Of a stretch of 64,000 nucleotides of DNA, positions 19,380-27,976 are shown one piece after another. Position 1 is the stretch's first letter. Each line of letters starts with the position of its first letter. The translations under genes were made by a program, and so were the position numbers. Source of the DNA: Bacillus nakamurai. GTDB taxonomy: Bacteria; Bacillota; Bacilli; Bacillales; Bacillaceae. Where the stretch lies: positions 1 through 64,000 of the forward strand of contig NZ_LSAZ01000002.1 of the NCBI RefSeq assembly GCF_001584325.1. Direction: 5' to 3'. The notes below the pieces were generated by a model that was given only the letters and a program-made list of their open reading frames with translations, did not search any database and was not told the DNA's origin.

Positions 19380-19388
19380 ATAAACAAA

Positions 19389-19437
19389 CGCCCCTTTTTT
19401 CTCTTGTGATACAATCATCAAAAAGGGGCTGTTTTTT
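19389..19437 (+). terminator. Terminator of the former ssu operon
   Basis: GCCCCTTTTT pairs with AAAAAGGGGC across a loop of about 20 bases, followed by TTTTTT. Confidence 0.65.
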
Positions 19438-20008
19438 CTGAAGATATTCAATTGGACGGCAGCTTGCTGTCTGCTGGCAGGATTAACGGCATGCGGACAT
19501 TCAAACGGCATGCAGATAAAAGAAGCTGAGTTATCAAAGAAAGAAAAATACAGAATGGAAATCGCCTCTTCAGAAAGCGGAGCAGCAGAGGTCACCGGAG
19601 TTACAAAAGACTTGGCGTCTGCATAGATGTATATCGAGCAATAGAAAACTGACGGATAAGGCAGGGCCGCTTGTAGCAGATTACGGCGGCGATCCAAATA
19701 AACCAAGCGCATTGCAATTCGTCCTTTACACAGACCGAGAGAACAAAGGGAAAAAGGAAAAAGACAAGGTTCGTTTCGGTATCGCCAATGACAGCGGGAA
19801 AGTCTCGGCAGACGCCGTTTTTACCCGCGATCAGGGTGATGACAGAGCATCCGTGTTTATCTCCTCCGCCGAGCCCGTCACGTATGGGAAACCTGTATTG
19901 ATCGGCGCCAGTGTTAAGGATTCAGGGGAGGCTGTCAATATGTCACGAGATAAAGAGACGCTGATCAGCCATTCTGACGCATTGCTGTATTATGTGAAGC
20001 TGCACTAG
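19438..20008 (+). pseudogene. Lipoprotein gene with several disabling changes
   Basis: The N-terminal part reads LKIFNWTAACCLLAGLTAC, a signal peptide with lipobox LTAC, from CTG 19438 after AAAAGGGG. The frame then has TAG (after KDLASA), TAG five codons on, and TAA; the second half (KLTDKAGPLVADYGGDPN, then LYTDRENKGKKEKDKVRF to YVKLH, ending 20008) continues in the +1 frame. At least one small indel near 19645 and one substitution are needed to restore it. The mature domain might be an extracellular Ig-like fold, but I do not recognise the family. The CTG start itself may be a changed TTG. Confidence 0.6.
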
Positions 20009-20009
20009 C

Positions 20010-20038
20010 AGGCGGGCCTTTGCCGCCCGTCTTTTTTA
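20010..20038 (+). terminator. Terminator after the lipoprotein pseudogene
   Basis: GGCGGGCCTTTGCCGCC forms a compact G-C stem followed by CGTCTTTTTT. Confidence 0.75.
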
Positions 20039-20078
20039 TGCTGGAAGCTTGCTTTATAAACATACGGATGATAACATT

Positions 20079-20099
20079 AAATCGTAATAATTTCGATTT
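20079..20099 (+). promoter_or_regulatory. Zur box of rpsNB
   Basis: AAATCGTAATAATTTCGATTT matches the B. subtilis Zur operator (AAATCGTAATNATTACGATTT) with one mismatch. It lies 16 bases before the start codon, overlapping the expected promoter/leader. Confidence 0.88.
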
Positions 20100-20115
20100 G
20101 AAAGGAGTGCTGATA

Positions 20116-20385
20116 TTGGCCAAAAAATCAAAAGTGGTGAAGGAGCTCAAGCGGCAGCAGCTTGTTGAACAATATGCGGACATCAGAAGAGAATTGAAGG
20201 AAAAAGGCGACTGGGAAGCGCTGAGCAAGCTGCCAAGAGATTCAGCTCCGGGCCGGCTTCATAATCGCTGTATGGTGACGGGCCGCCCGAGAGGCTATAT
20301 GAGAAAATTCAAGCTGTCCAGAATCGCATTCAGGGAGCTGGCCCATAAAGGCCAGATTCCCGGCGTGAAAAAAGCAAGCTGGTAG
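20116..20385 (+). CDS. rpsNB: Zinc-independent 30S ribosomal protein S14 paralogue
   Basis: The 89-aa protein ends in the S14 signature ([19 protein letters not shown] and IPGVKKASW) but has no CxxC pairs, so it does not bind zinc. In B. subtilis this paralogue (YhzA) replaces zinc-containing S14 under zinc limitation. Start TTG 20116 has AAAGGAG nine bases upstream; the open frame extends upstream through the Zur box without a ribosome site. The Zur operator just upstream fits this role. Confidence 0.95.
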   Translation: MAKKSKVVKELKRQQLVEQYADIRRELKEKGDWEALSKLPRDSAPGRLHNRCMVTGRPRGYMRKFKLSRIAFRELAHKGQIPGVKKASW

Positions 20386-20400
20386 CGCTAAAAAAGTCTA

Positions 20401-20868
20401 TCAAGAACCGGAGTTTTTGCCGTGTTTATGAAATGTGAGAACATAAGACAACTGCTGAATCATCATCAATATGAAAATCAGAAGGATAGGAAAGAAGGGA
20501 AGATGCGGCTGAATGAGCGGGTAAAACAAAAGCAAAACGGCGGCAGCCGGCAATGAAAAGTAAACGGCGATATATGAGGATCGGCACGCTTTTGCCGTCA
20601 TCATCCGCTCTCTTTCATCCTGCTCCTCAAATTCATCCGGCACAAGGCTGTGTTTTTTCACGGCCCGTTTTTTCTTCTCGGCATACATGTACAGTGCGGC
20701 GCAAGCAGCAAACAGCAGAAACGGTGTGGCATTCAGCTCAAATGACGCACTGCCTCCGGTTTGAAAGTAATCCGCTATCTGCGGCGCCGCTTCCATCAAT
20801 GAAATAAGCGTCCAGCAGGCAAGTCCGTAGAGAACAAGGTGAAAACATGCTTTGCTTTTTAAACTCAT
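20401..20868 (-). CDS. ygaO: Small membrane protein, probably YgaO
   Basis: The 155-aa product has four hydrophobic segments (about residues 7-27, 43-60, 98-116 and 122-143) with a basic/acidic loop between the second and third. ATG 20868 follows GGAGGAGATAAAAAA and overlaps the stop codon of the upstream regulator gene by 4 bases, so the two are translationally coupled. The upstream 20 codons of the longer frame are excluded. The pair resembles the common arrangement of an XRE regulator with a DUF-type membrane protein; the name is from position and size and is tentative. Confidence 0.6.
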   Translation of the reverse strand: MSLKSKACFHLVLYGLACWTLISLMEAAPQIADYFQTGGSASFELNATPFLLFAACAALYMYAEKKKRAVKKHSLVPDEFEEQDERERMMTAKACRSSYIAVYFSLPAAAVLLLFYPLIQPHLPFFPILLIFILMMIQQLSYVLTFHKHGKNSGS

Positions 20869-21074
20869 TTTTTTATCTCCTCCTCCAGCCAAAACACTTC
20901 CTCCATCGGCAGTGAGAAAGCCCGGCAAATATGAAGCGCCAATAACAATGACGGTACATCATTTCCTTTTTCAATCGCTGCGATGGTTTGTCTTGCGGCT
21001 CCGGCTTTTTTTCCGAGCGTTTCCTGAGAATAGCCGAATCTGGCTCTCAGCTCTTTTACTTTATTTTTCAACAT
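20865..21074 (-). CDS. ygzD: Xre-family HTH regulator, small
   Basis: The 69-aa protein is a single Cro/C1-type helix-turn-helix: VKELRARFGYSQETLGKKAG then TIAAIEKGNDVPSLLLALHI. It belongs to the short YozG/YgzD-like regulators that govern an adjacent membrane protein, here coupled to the gene downstream by a 4-base overlap. The exact gene name is tentative. Confidence 0.7.
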   Translation of the reverse strand: MLKNKVKELRARFGYSQETLGKKAGAARQTIAAIEKGNDVPSLLLALHICRAFSLPMEEVFWLEEEIKK

Positions 21075-21194
21075 GATACGGCACCTCAGGTTTTATAATT
21101 TCCATAAATTATATGGTTTTATTAACAAAATGTAAACTCAATTTAACATGTGGACAAAAAAAGAATTTTTTTCGACAAATTTCTTAACATTCCC

Positions 21195-21223
21195 TTGACG
21201 AAAAATAAATAAACATGTAATAT
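21195..21223 (+). promoter_or_regulatory. SigA promoter of tRNA-Gly
   Basis: TTGACG (21195-21200), a 17-base spacer and TAATAT (21218-21223) preceded by TG. It lies 39 bases before the tRNA. Confidence 0.75.
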
Positions 21224-21262
21224 TAGAAAAGTCAAAGCGGTGCTGCCGCATTAATACTTGAC

Positions 21263-21336
21263 GCGGGTGTAGTTTAGTGGTAAAACCTCAGCCTTCCAAG
21301 CTGATGTCGTGAGTTCGATTCTCATCACCCGCTCCA
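21263..21336 (+). tRNA. trnSL-Gly1: tRNA-Gly (TCC)
   Basis: The acceptor GCGGGTG pairs with CACCCGC. The anticodon TCC is in loop CTTCCAA, and CCA is encoded. It is a singleton gene with its own promoter and terminator. Confidence 0.95.
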
Positions 21337-21349
21337 TACATACGTTATT

Positions 21350-21397
21350 AACGCAGTGTTTCGTTTCTCAGATAAACGAAGTATTGCGTTTTTTTAT
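21350..21397 (+). terminator. Terminator of tRNA-Gly
   Basis: AACGCAGTGTTTCGTTT pairs with AAACGAAGTATTGCGTT, followed by TTTTTT. Confidence 0.85.
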
Positions 21398-21400
21398 GTA

Positions 21401-21428
21401 AAAAAGACACGTAAGCCGTGTCTCTTTA
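21401..21428 (-). terminator. Terminator of the B3/B4-like gene
   Basis: On the minus strand AGACACGGCTTACGTGTCT is followed by TTTTTTAC. Confidence 0.65.
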
Positions 21429-22049
21429 TAGAAGCCAATGAACGGTGTGCGTGCCCCCGTGAATTTGTTCAAACATTTTGGTTAAGGATGATAACAGTTC
21501 AACGGAAGCGTCTTCTTGAAAGGAAGGCGGAAAAAAGATCAGCTGCATCATTGTTTTTGTGCCGGGAGTAACGGGACAGGCATTGGTATGTCCGGTAAAG
21601 TCGCCGAAGACGCCGTTTGGCCCGGAGAAGGTCAGCACGCTTTCTTTTTCGCCGAGTGTCACGGAGACTTGCTCATCAAGCTCGGACGCATCATACGCCA
21701 TCATAGGCAGAGAATATTTCAGCGAGAAAAAAAGTATGGTATCATGGGCTGAATTCACGCTTTCGATGAATTGCTCGCGGGAGATGCCGTTAAGCATATG
21801 CTCCATCGGCGTTTTTTGTCCTTCAAAGGCGGGGTTAAGCTTTTTAAATATATGCGCCCATTCCTTCACGAAGGGCTGTTCTTTAATGCCGCCATCAGCA
21901 TAATCAAAATAAAGAGATTCCTGAAATAAACGGAGCCTGCCTTTCAGCATTTGCGGAGAAGGCCCGACTTCAATCTGGTCATATATTACGGCTGCCGCTT
22001 TGATCCCCGGCACCCGTTCAGCAATAAGCGGATCTAAACTGATGTTCAA
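21426..22049 (-). CDS. Possible B3/B4 (tRNA-editing-like) domain protein
   Basis: The 207-aa cytoplasmic protein lacks signal or membrane segments. The layout FSLKYSLPMMAYDASELD, LTFSGPNGVFGDFTGHTNAC and a following PGTKTMMQLIFFPPS resembles the B3/B4 editing fold of phenylalanyl-tRNA synthetase beta and its free-standing relatives, which may hydrolyse mischarged tRNA. This is a weak pattern match. The start is a TTG preceded by GGAGTGAACACAG. It stands alone between tRNA-Gly and queG. Confidence 0.5.
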   Translation of the reverse strand: MNISLDPLIAERVPGIKAAAVIYDQIEVGPSPQMLKGRLRLFQESLYFDYADGGIKEQPFVKEWAHIFKKLNPAFEGQKTPMEHMLNGISREQFIESVNSAHDTILFFSLKYSLPMMAYDASELDEQVSVTLGEKESVLTFSGPNGVFGDFTGHTNACPVTPGTKTMMQLIFFPPSFQEDASVELLSSLTKMFEQIHGGTHTVHWLL

Positions 22050-22133
22050 CTGTGTTCACTCCATTTCGGGATGATAAAAGTCTATTATACCCGGCTCGGA
22101 GCGTGATCACAAAGAAAGGAGGCTGTGCAAAAC

Positions 22134-23294
22134 ATGAATATTCATAAACTGAAAGAGGAATTAATCGAATACGCCAAAAGCATCGGAGTCGACAAAATCG
22201 GTTTTACGACCGCCGATACGTTCGACAGTCTGAGGGATCGGCTGATTCTCCAGGAATCTCTCGGCTATTTGTCCGGTTTTGAAGAACCCGATATTGAAAA
22301 ACGGGTCACGCCGACCTTGCTTTTGCCGAAAGCGAAATCCATCGTCGCCATCGCCCTTGCGTATCCTTCTAAGATGAAAGATGCACCGAGGAGCACAAGG
22401 GACGGCCGGCGCGGCATTTTTTGCAGAGCTTCCTGGGGAAAGGATTATCATGATGTGCTGCGGGAAAAGCTTGATTTGCTGGAGAAATTTCTCCAAAGCA
22501 AACACAAGGATATCCGCACGAAGTCAATGGTTGATACAGGTGAATTATCTGACAGAGCCGTCGCGGAGCGGGCGGGAATCGGCTTCAGCGCCAAAAACTG
22601 CATGATTACCACACCTGAATACGGTTCGTATGTCTATTTGGCGGAAATGATTACAAACCTGCCATTTGAGCCGGATGTGCCGATTGAAGATATGTGCGGT
22701 TCATGCACAAAGTGTTTGGACGCTTGCCCGACCGGCGCCCTTGTCAATCCCGGCCAGCTTAACGCCCAGCGCTGTATTTCGTTTCTCACTCAGACAAAAG
22801 GGTTTTTGCCGGACGAATTCCGCACGAAAATCGGCAACCGCCTGTACGGCTGCGATACGTGCCAGACGGTATGCCCGATCAATAAGGGAAAAGACTTTCA
22901 TCTTCATCCGCAAATGGAGCCTGACCCGGAAATCGCAAAACCGCTGTTAAAGCCGCTTCTGACGATCAGCAATCGCGAGTTTAAAGAAAAATTCGGACAT
23001 GTGTCCGGCTCGTGGCGCGGCAAAAAACCGATTCAGCGCAATGCGATTTTAGCCTTGGCTCATTTCAAAGATACCTCGGCTCTGCCGGAGTTAACGGCGC
23101 TGATGCATCAGGACCCCCGTCCCGTCATCAGGGGAACGGCCGCCTGGGCTGTCGGAAAGATCGGTGACCAGGCATATGCGGAGGAGTTACAAAAAGCGCT
23201 TCACAAGGAACAGGACGAAGAAGCGAAACAGGAAATCGAAAAGGGATTAGAGCTGTTATCCGTTTCTGATAAGACTAAAACCACCCTGTCCTGA
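22134..23294 (+). CDS. queG: Epoxyqueuosine reductase
   Basis: The 386-aa enzyme performs the last step of queuosine synthesis on tRNA, using cobalamin and two [4Fe-4S] clusters. CGSCTKCLDACPTGAL (about residue 189) and CDTCQTVCP (about 241) are the cluster motifs; the N-terminal MVDTGELSDRAVAERAGIG belongs to the corrinoid domain; a HEAT-like C-terminus (about 300-370) binds tRNA. ATG 22134 is chosen because AAGGAGG lies 11 bases upstream and the length then equals B. subtilis QueG (YhbA). The upstream GTG is too close to the ribosome site. Confidence 0.95.
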   Translation: MNIHKLKEELIEYAKSIGVDKIGFTTADTFDSLRDRLILQESLGYLSGFEEPDIEKRVTPTLLLPKAKSIVAIALAYPSKMKDAPRSTRDGRRGIFCRASWGKDYHDVLREKLDLLEKFLQSKHKDIRTKSMVDTGELSDRAVAERAGIGFSAKNCMITTPEYGSYVYLAEMITNLPFEPDVPIEDMCGSCTKCLDACPTGALVNPGQLNAQRCISFLTQTKGFLPDEFRTKIGNRLYGCDTCQTVCPINKGKDFHLHPQMEPDPEIAKPLLKPLLTISNREFKEKFGHVSGSWRGKKPIQRNAILALAHFKDTSALPELTALMHQDPRPVIRGTAAWAVGKIGDQAYAEELQKALHKEQDEEAKQEIEKGLELLSVSDKTKTTLS

Positions 23295-23310
23295 CATATG
23301 TATAGAGAAA

Positions 23311-23344
23311 AAGCACTTGGCCGGATTTCAAGTGTTTTTTTCTC
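23311..23344 (+). terminator. Terminator of queG
   Basis: GCACTTG and CAAGTGT form a stem followed by TTTTTTTC. Confidence 0.7.
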
Positions 23345-23371
23345 TATAAAAAAGTATGGTGGGTGGAGCGC

Positions 23372-24283
23372 TTGAAGCACATTATAGAAGAATTGGCGGA
23401 GGCCCGGCTTCATTATTTGGTAAACGGAACCGACATGAGGCAGGAAGGGCAGGCCGGCGATCTTAATGTCATGATTCGGAAAAAAGAGCTGTTTGAAAAA
23501 CGGAAGGTTGAAATCGTCAAAGCAAAGGCGAGAGCGGTGATTGTAAACAGCAGGCTGGAAGATGACGGAACGTTATGCGTAATGTATACGATTCACTTTG
23601 AATATCTGTGCAAGGAGCTGGACGGAGGCCTTTATTTAGAAGAACAGATTGAGGAACGAACAGCTTTTCTCTATGATCAAATGCTGATAAAGGATCAGGA
23701 GGTAAAGAAAAAACCGGCCGGATTTTCTGATGGGAACAGTGTGATAGAGTATGAGAGGAATGAACGTGAGGATTTCGGCAGAGCATTTCAATACGACCGT
23801 TTAGCCGCTGTGCAATATGCTGAGAAATTCTGGAACAAAAGAAATCCAAGCTATAAAAATTTCAGCGACAACTGCACGAATTTTATTTCACAATGCCTTC
23901 ATGCGGGAAAATCGCCGATGCGGGGCCATCCGAACCGAGGCTCGGGCTGGTGGATGAAGGAAAGCTCATGGAGCTACAGCTGGACGGTCGCGCATTCCAT
24001 GAAGCGGTATTTGGCTCAATCTAAAGCCGGACTCCGTGCGGTGCAGGTATCAAGCGCGGAGGAGCTCATGCCGGGAGATGTCATTTGTTATGATTTTGAA
24101 GGGGACGGCCGCTTTAATCACACGACGATTGTCGTCGCGAAAGATAAAAGCAACATGCCGCTTGTCAACGCCCAGTCATATGACAGCAGGATGAGATATT
24201 GGTCATATGAGGATTCGACGGCTTATACCCCATCCATCAGATATGCATTTTTTCATATTACGGATGATACGACAAAAGAGTAA
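23372..24283 (+). CDS. yhbB: Amidase-domain protein YhbB
   Basis: The 303-aa product carries a C-terminal Amidase_6 (NlpC/P60-like) domain from about residue 145: YDRLAAVQYAEKFWNKRNP, then DNCTNFISQCLHAG with the catalytic Cys, GSGWWM, and GDGRFNHTTIVVAKD with the catalytic His. The N-terminal half is charged and helical. No signal peptide is evident. Start TTG 23372 is behind GGTGGGTGGAG; GTG 23363 is an alternative. The peptidoglycan or peptide substrate is not known. Confidence 0.85.
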   Translation: MKHIIEELAEARLHYLVNGTDMRQEGQAGDLNVMIRKKELFEKRKVEIVKAKARAVIVNSRLEDDGTLCVMYTIHFEYLCKELDGGLYLEEQIEERTAFLYDQMLIKDQEVKKKPAGFSDGNSVIEYERNEREDFGRAFQYDRLAAVQYAEKFWNKRNPSYKNFSDNCTNFISQCLHAGKSPMRGHPNRGSGWWMKESSWSYSWTVAHSMKRYLAQSKAGLRAVQVSSAEELMPGDVICYDFEGDGRFNHTTIVVAKDKSNMPLVNAQSYDSRMRYWSYEDSTAYTPSIRYAFFHITDDTTKE

Positions 24284-24328
24284 TTAATGATATAATGGTG
24301 GGCGGAATAAAAAACAGAGGTGAACATC

Positions 24329-24802
24329 GTGGCATTACATGTCGTTTTATATCAACCCGAAATCCCGGCCAATACGGGAAATATCGCACGGACTTGTGCG
24401 GCAACAGATACAACGCTTCATTTGATCCGCCCGCTCGGATTTTCAACCGATGATAAAATGCTGAAGCGCGCCGGACTCGATTATTGGGAGTTCGTCAACG
24501 TCGTTTATCATGATTCATTGGAGGAATTATTTGAGGCTTACAAAAAAGGACAGTTTTTCTTCATCACGAAATTCGGTCAAAAACCGCACACGTCGTTTGA
24601 TTACACAAATACGGAGGAGGACTTTTTCTTCGTATTCGGAAAAGAAACAAGCGGATTGCCGAAGGAATTGATTGAAAACAATATGGACCGCTGCCTGCGT
24701 CTTCCGATGACGGAGCATGTGAGATCATTAAACCTGTCCAATACTGCTGCGATTCTCGTATATGAGGCGCTGCGCCAGCAAAATTACAGAGATTTGATAT
24801 AA
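24329..24802 (+). CDS. trmL: tRNA (cytidine/uridine-34 2'-O)-methyltransferase
   Basis: The 157-aa SPOUT enzyme (cspR in older B. subtilis annotation) has the N-terminal motif LYQPEIPANTGNIARTCAAT, the SAM-binding knot FVFGKETSGLP, and RLPMTEHVRSLNLSNTAAI at the C-terminus. It methylates the wobble ribose of tRNA-Leu. The start is GTG 24329, six bases after AGAGGTG; a GTG at 24320 overlaps the ribosome site and is rejected. Confidence 0.95.
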   Translation: MALHVVLYQPEIPANTGNIARTCAATDTTLHLIRPLGFSTDDKMLKRAGLDYWEFVNVVYHDSLEELFEAYKKGQFFFITKFGQKPHTSFDYTNTEEDFFFVFGKETSGLPKELIENNMDRCLRLPMTEHVRSLNLSNTAAILVYEALRQQNYRDLI

Positions 24803-24838
24803 GAAAAATCCGCTCATAAAAGATGGGCGGATTTTTTT
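24803..24838. terminator. Bidirectional terminator between trmL and the EamA gene
   Basis: AAAATCCGCTCAT and ATGGGCGGATTTT form a stem with T runs on both strands. Confidence 0.85.
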
Positions 24839-25697
24839 ATCCAAGTGCGACGGACACTACGCCTATCACCATCACTGCCGCCGCGGCGATCCGCTGTTTG
24901 CCGAATCCCTCAGACAGGAATACCGTGCCCATGATCGTGCCGATGAGAATGCTGATTTCTCTAATCGGCGCGACGCTGCTGACAGGGGCGGAAGCCATAA
25001 CGGACAGCGCCAGAATGTAAGCCAATGAATTACATATACCCACACCCGCCGCCTCTTTTTTATGTGTTTTCCACTCGTACCGCACTTCGCTCCAATTTTT
25101 TATCGCAAAAGGGGTCAAGATGACGAGCCGTCCGACTGTATTGCAGAAATCCAGCAGCAGCGGAGGCACGAGCCATGTGCTGACGGCGCCCTTATCTAAC
25201 AGCGTATAGCCTGAAATGATGACGCCGGTTGCTAAACCGTAAAGGATGGGAATGAGAGATTCAGATGTTGTCAATTTCTTTCATCCGCCGGTAAAAAACA
25301 GCACACTGAGTACGATGAAACAAGTGCCTGCAATCGTCCAGACAGACGGTTTCTCATGAAAAAAAACAATCGCAAGAATACAGGTGAGGAATGGACCCGT
25401 GCCTCTTGCGACGGGGTATACGAGGGACAAATCACCCTTTTTGTAACCCTTTTGCAAAACAATAAAAAAGGATAAATGGGCGAGGGTGCTTCCGATCATC
25501 AAGACAATTTGCCATAACCCGATATACGGCTTTTCCGCGAGCACGATCCAGACGGCCAAAGGCAGATAAACAACAGCTGCAATTGCCGTAAACAGCCATA
25601 TGAACGGCACACCGCCGTTAGCCTTTTTCGATAAAAAGTTCCATGAAGCGTGAATGAAAGCAGAAAGCAGCAGCGTACAAAGAGCAAAAACCGTCAT
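24837..25697 (-). pseudogene. EamA-family (DMT) transporter interrupted by TGA
   Basis: The frame of 286 codons is continuous from ATG 25697 (nine bases after AAGGAGG) to 24837, apart from TGA at 25283-25281. Each half is one EamA repeat with five hydrophobic segments: the first ends CFIVLSVLFFTGG, the second begins KKLTTSESLIPILYGLATG. Full-length members have both in one chain of this size, so the stop is probably a mutation (for example CGA to TGA). A TTG three codons later lacks a separate strong ribosome site. The metabolite carried is unknown. Confidence 0.8.
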
Positions 25698-25794
25698 GCG
25701 GATACGCCTCCTTATGATCTGAAGCTTCATTACGTCTGTATTGTAAATGATGGAAATCAAACAGGCAATAAAAGATGTTATTATAAATTTCCGC

Positions 25795-25826
25795 TTAACA
25801 ACGTAACAGTGTTATGTTACAATGTT
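25795..25826 (+). promoter_or_regulatory. Promoter with overlapping dyad operator, yhbD-bacE-bacF
   Basis: TTAACA (25795-25800) and TACAAT (25818-25823) are 17 bases apart. GTAACA (25803-25808) and TGTTAC (25815-25820) make a perfect 6+6 dyad around GTGTTA, extended outwards to AACA ... TGTT with two mismatches per arm. The dyad covers the spacer and -10, and the gene encodes a MerR-like DNA-binding protein, so autoregulation is likely. Confidence 0.65.
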
Positions 25827-25847
25827 TTCATCGAAGGAGCTGGATTT

Positions 25848-26486
25848 ATGGAAGAACAATTAATTTCTAAAAAAGAACTGCTTGAAGAAACGTCAATCTC
25901 GTACGGACAGTTGTATCGCTGGAAACGGAAAAATTTAATTCCTGAGGAATGGTTTATCCGAAAATCAACATTTACCGGGCAAGAAACGTTTTTTCCGAGA
26001 GACGATATTTTAAAGCGAATCTCCAAAATACAAAAGATGAAGGAAAATCTGTCTCTTGATGAAATGAGGGATATGCTGTCTCCTAAAATGACGGATGTCA
26101 GCATGACGGAGGAAGAGCTGCTTCAAAAAGGACTGATTTCAAAGGCTGCGCTTCATGTCTATGCATCTGGGGAAAGTGAAGCCTGCGCGGAATTTACGTC
26201 CCGTGACCTGCTGTCTTTATATGTGATTGAAGGGCTTTTGCAGTCAGGCAGTATCAGCCTTGATGAAGGAAAAATGGCGGCGGATGTGCTGAAAAGATAC
26301 GATGCTTCGGAAATGAAGGCTCATACGGAGCTGGTCATTTTGCGAAAGCTCGGCGTCACCACCTGTTTTATCGCAGATGCAGAACACATTCTTTTTGAAC
26401 AGTCTGTCAAAGTGGTCGAACGGGTGGCGCTTAGGGCGGCATCTGAAGAATTAAAAACGAAGTTTATGCAGGAGGACCATCAATGA
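25848..26486 (+). CDS. yhbD: MerR-like DNA-binding protein YhbD
   Basis: The 212-aa product begins with a winged-helix segment, [20 protein letters not shown] and [19 protein letters not shown], as in MerR-type regulators of the DUF4004 group. The remaining 140 residues are helical with no recognised ligand-binding motif. ATG 25848 follows GAAGGAG. It is first in an operon with two bactofilins (overlap of 4 bases with bacE), so it probably regulates them or works with them. Confidence 0.85.
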   Translation: MEEQLISKKELLEETSISYGQLYRWKRKNLIPEEWFIRKSTFTGQETFFPRDDILKRISKIQKMKENLSLDEMRDMLSPKMTDVSMTEEELLQKGLISKAALHVYASGESEACAEFTSRDLLSLYVIEGLLQSGSISLDEGKMAADVLKRYDASEMKAHTELVILRKLGVTTCFIADAEHILFEQSVKVVERVALRAASEELKTKFMQEDHQ

Positions 26487-27196
26487 AAGTAACGGATAAA
26501 TTAGTCATTAACGGTTCAGGAAGCTCAAAAGGAGGCTCCTTTCAAACAGTTGAAATAAACGGAAGCGGCACGGTGTCCGGCGATTTGGAGTGTGAGACAC
26601 TTTCGTTTAACGGCAGCGGAAAAGCAGACGGCAGTGTAAGGGCTAAAACCATTACCATCAGCGGATCAGGGAAAATTCACGGCGGCGCAGAAGCCGAATC
26701 CATCCGTATAAACGGAACGGGCGCCATTCAAGGGGATGTCAGCACGGACCGGCTGAATATTGCGGGTTTTTCGACCTTCGGCGGCATTGTTAAAGCCGAT
26801 GATATTTTCATATCCGGCAAAGCGGCTATTGAAGGCGATTGTGAGACGGAGATATTCCGGTCTGAAGGAAAATGCAAAATCGGCGGCCTGCTGAATGCTG
26901 ATCAGGTCAAGATCAAACTGACAGCCGGAGAGAGCCATGTGAGAGAAATCGGCTGCCGCCATTTGCAGGTGACAAGCCGAAAAGGAGTGCTCACGCGGAT
27001 GAAACTGATGCCTGCCCCGGTATTGACTGCTGATTTGATTGAGGGAGACATCATTGAACTGACGGATACGAAAGCAAAAACAGTTCGCGGAAATACAGTG
27101 CGAATCGGTTCCGGTTGTCAAATTGAGACGGTGGAATACAGCGGCGAATTTACGTGTGACCCGTCCGCTTCAGTAAAGAAAAGCGTGAAGATATAG
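26483..27196 (+). CDS. bacE: Bactofilin BacE
   Basis: The 237-aa protein contains a right-handed beta-helix region of short glycine-rich repeats (ING, GSG and GD at regular spacing, residues about 8-140), the bactofilin (DUF583) fold that polymerises without nucleotide. A C-terminal beta segment (about 150-235) ends [11 protein letters not shown]. In B. subtilis BacE (YhbE) with BacF is linked to flagellar assembly and swarming. ATG overlaps the yhbD stop. Confidence 0.92.
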   Translation: MKVTDKLVINGSGSSKGGSFQTVEINGSGTVSGDLECETLSFNGSGKADGSVRAKTITISGSGKIHGGAEAESIRINGTGAIQGDVSTDRLNIAGFSTFGGIVKADDIFISGKAAIEGDCETEIFRSEGKCKIGGLLNADQVKIKLTAGESHVREIGCRHLQVTSRKGVLTRMKLMPAPVLTADLIEGDIIELTDTKAKTVRGNTVRIGSGCQIETVEYSGEFTCDPSASVKKSVKI

Positions 27197-27206
27197 GAGG
27201 ATTACG

Positions 27207-27917
27207 GTGGAGACGACAAAAAAACTGAGCAATTTAAAATTGTACGGAGCCGGGCATGCCGCCGGCGGCTCCTATCATTATGTAAATATTAAAGGCGAAG
27301 GTATTGTCGGCGAAGGGCTTCAGAGTGAACGCTGCCGGATTTTCGGCACGGGCCGTTTCCTCGGAGATGCTGCCGTCAATCGGTTTCGTATAGTCGGAGA
27401 AAGTGAAGTTGAAGGAAATCTGTCTGCCGGCGCAATCACCGTGTTCGGTTCGATGAAAATCGGCGGGTCTCTGCAATTCAGGGAGATGAAGCTGAAAGGG
27501 CTTGCTGAGATTTCCGGCCATGCAGCAGGTGATCATTGTGAGGTAAAGGGCAGTCTTACGGTCAAAGGTGATTGTGAGACAGAGCGGTTTATTGCCGCCG
27601 GCTGCATAGACGTAGCGGGGCTGTTAAATGCCGGAGAGGTTAAAATCAATTTGCGTTATGACGCAAGCCGGGTGAAAGAAATCGGCGGCACATCTATTGC
27701 CGTCAAACAGAAAACGGGTTTTTTCAAACGAAAAGAAGGCACACTTTCAGCGGAACTGATTGAAGGTGACACGATTTATCTTGAAAACACAAATGCCGAC
27801 ATCGTCAGAGGAAAGCATGTGGAAATCGGCCCAGGCTGCAAAATCGGTAAAATCGAGTATCAAACGAGCTGCAAACGCCATCCGCAATCAAGCGTTCATG
27901 AACACATTCAAATATAA
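27207..27917 (+). CDS. bacF: Bactofilin BacF
   Basis: The 236-aa bactofilin is paralogous to the product of the gene before it: both share the [21 protein letters not shown] block and similar ends (SSVHEHIQI versus [10 protein letters not shown]). GTG 27207 follows AGGAGG. The two genes probably form mixed cytoskeletal filaments. A terminator follows. Confidence 0.92.
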   Translation: METTKKLSNLKLYGAGHAAGGSYHYVNIKGEGIVGEGLQSERCRIFGTGRFLGDAAVNRFRIVGESEVEGNLSAGAITVFGSMKIGGSLQFREMKLKGLAEISGHAAGDHCEVKGSLTVKGDCETERFIAAGCIDVAGLLNAGEVKINLRYDASRVKEIGGTSIAVKQKTGFFKRKEGTLSAELIEGDTIYLENTNADIVRGKHVEIGPGCKIGKIEYQTSCKRHPQSSVHEHIQI

Positions 27918-27938
27918 AACATTGTTATGTTGCATGAA

Positions 27939-27970
27939 AAAGGGTGCTCTCTGTCGGAGCACCCTTTTTT
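27939..27970 (+). terminator. Terminator of the bactofilin operon
   Basis: AGGGTGCTC and GAGCACCCT form a 9-bp stem followed by TTTTTTC. Confidence 0.9.
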
Positions 27971-27976
27971 CAGCCG

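Noticed and set aside
25281-25283. TGA in the EamA gene as selenocysteine
   Set aside because: No SECIS-like hairpin follows, and the position is a loop between repeats, not a redox site.
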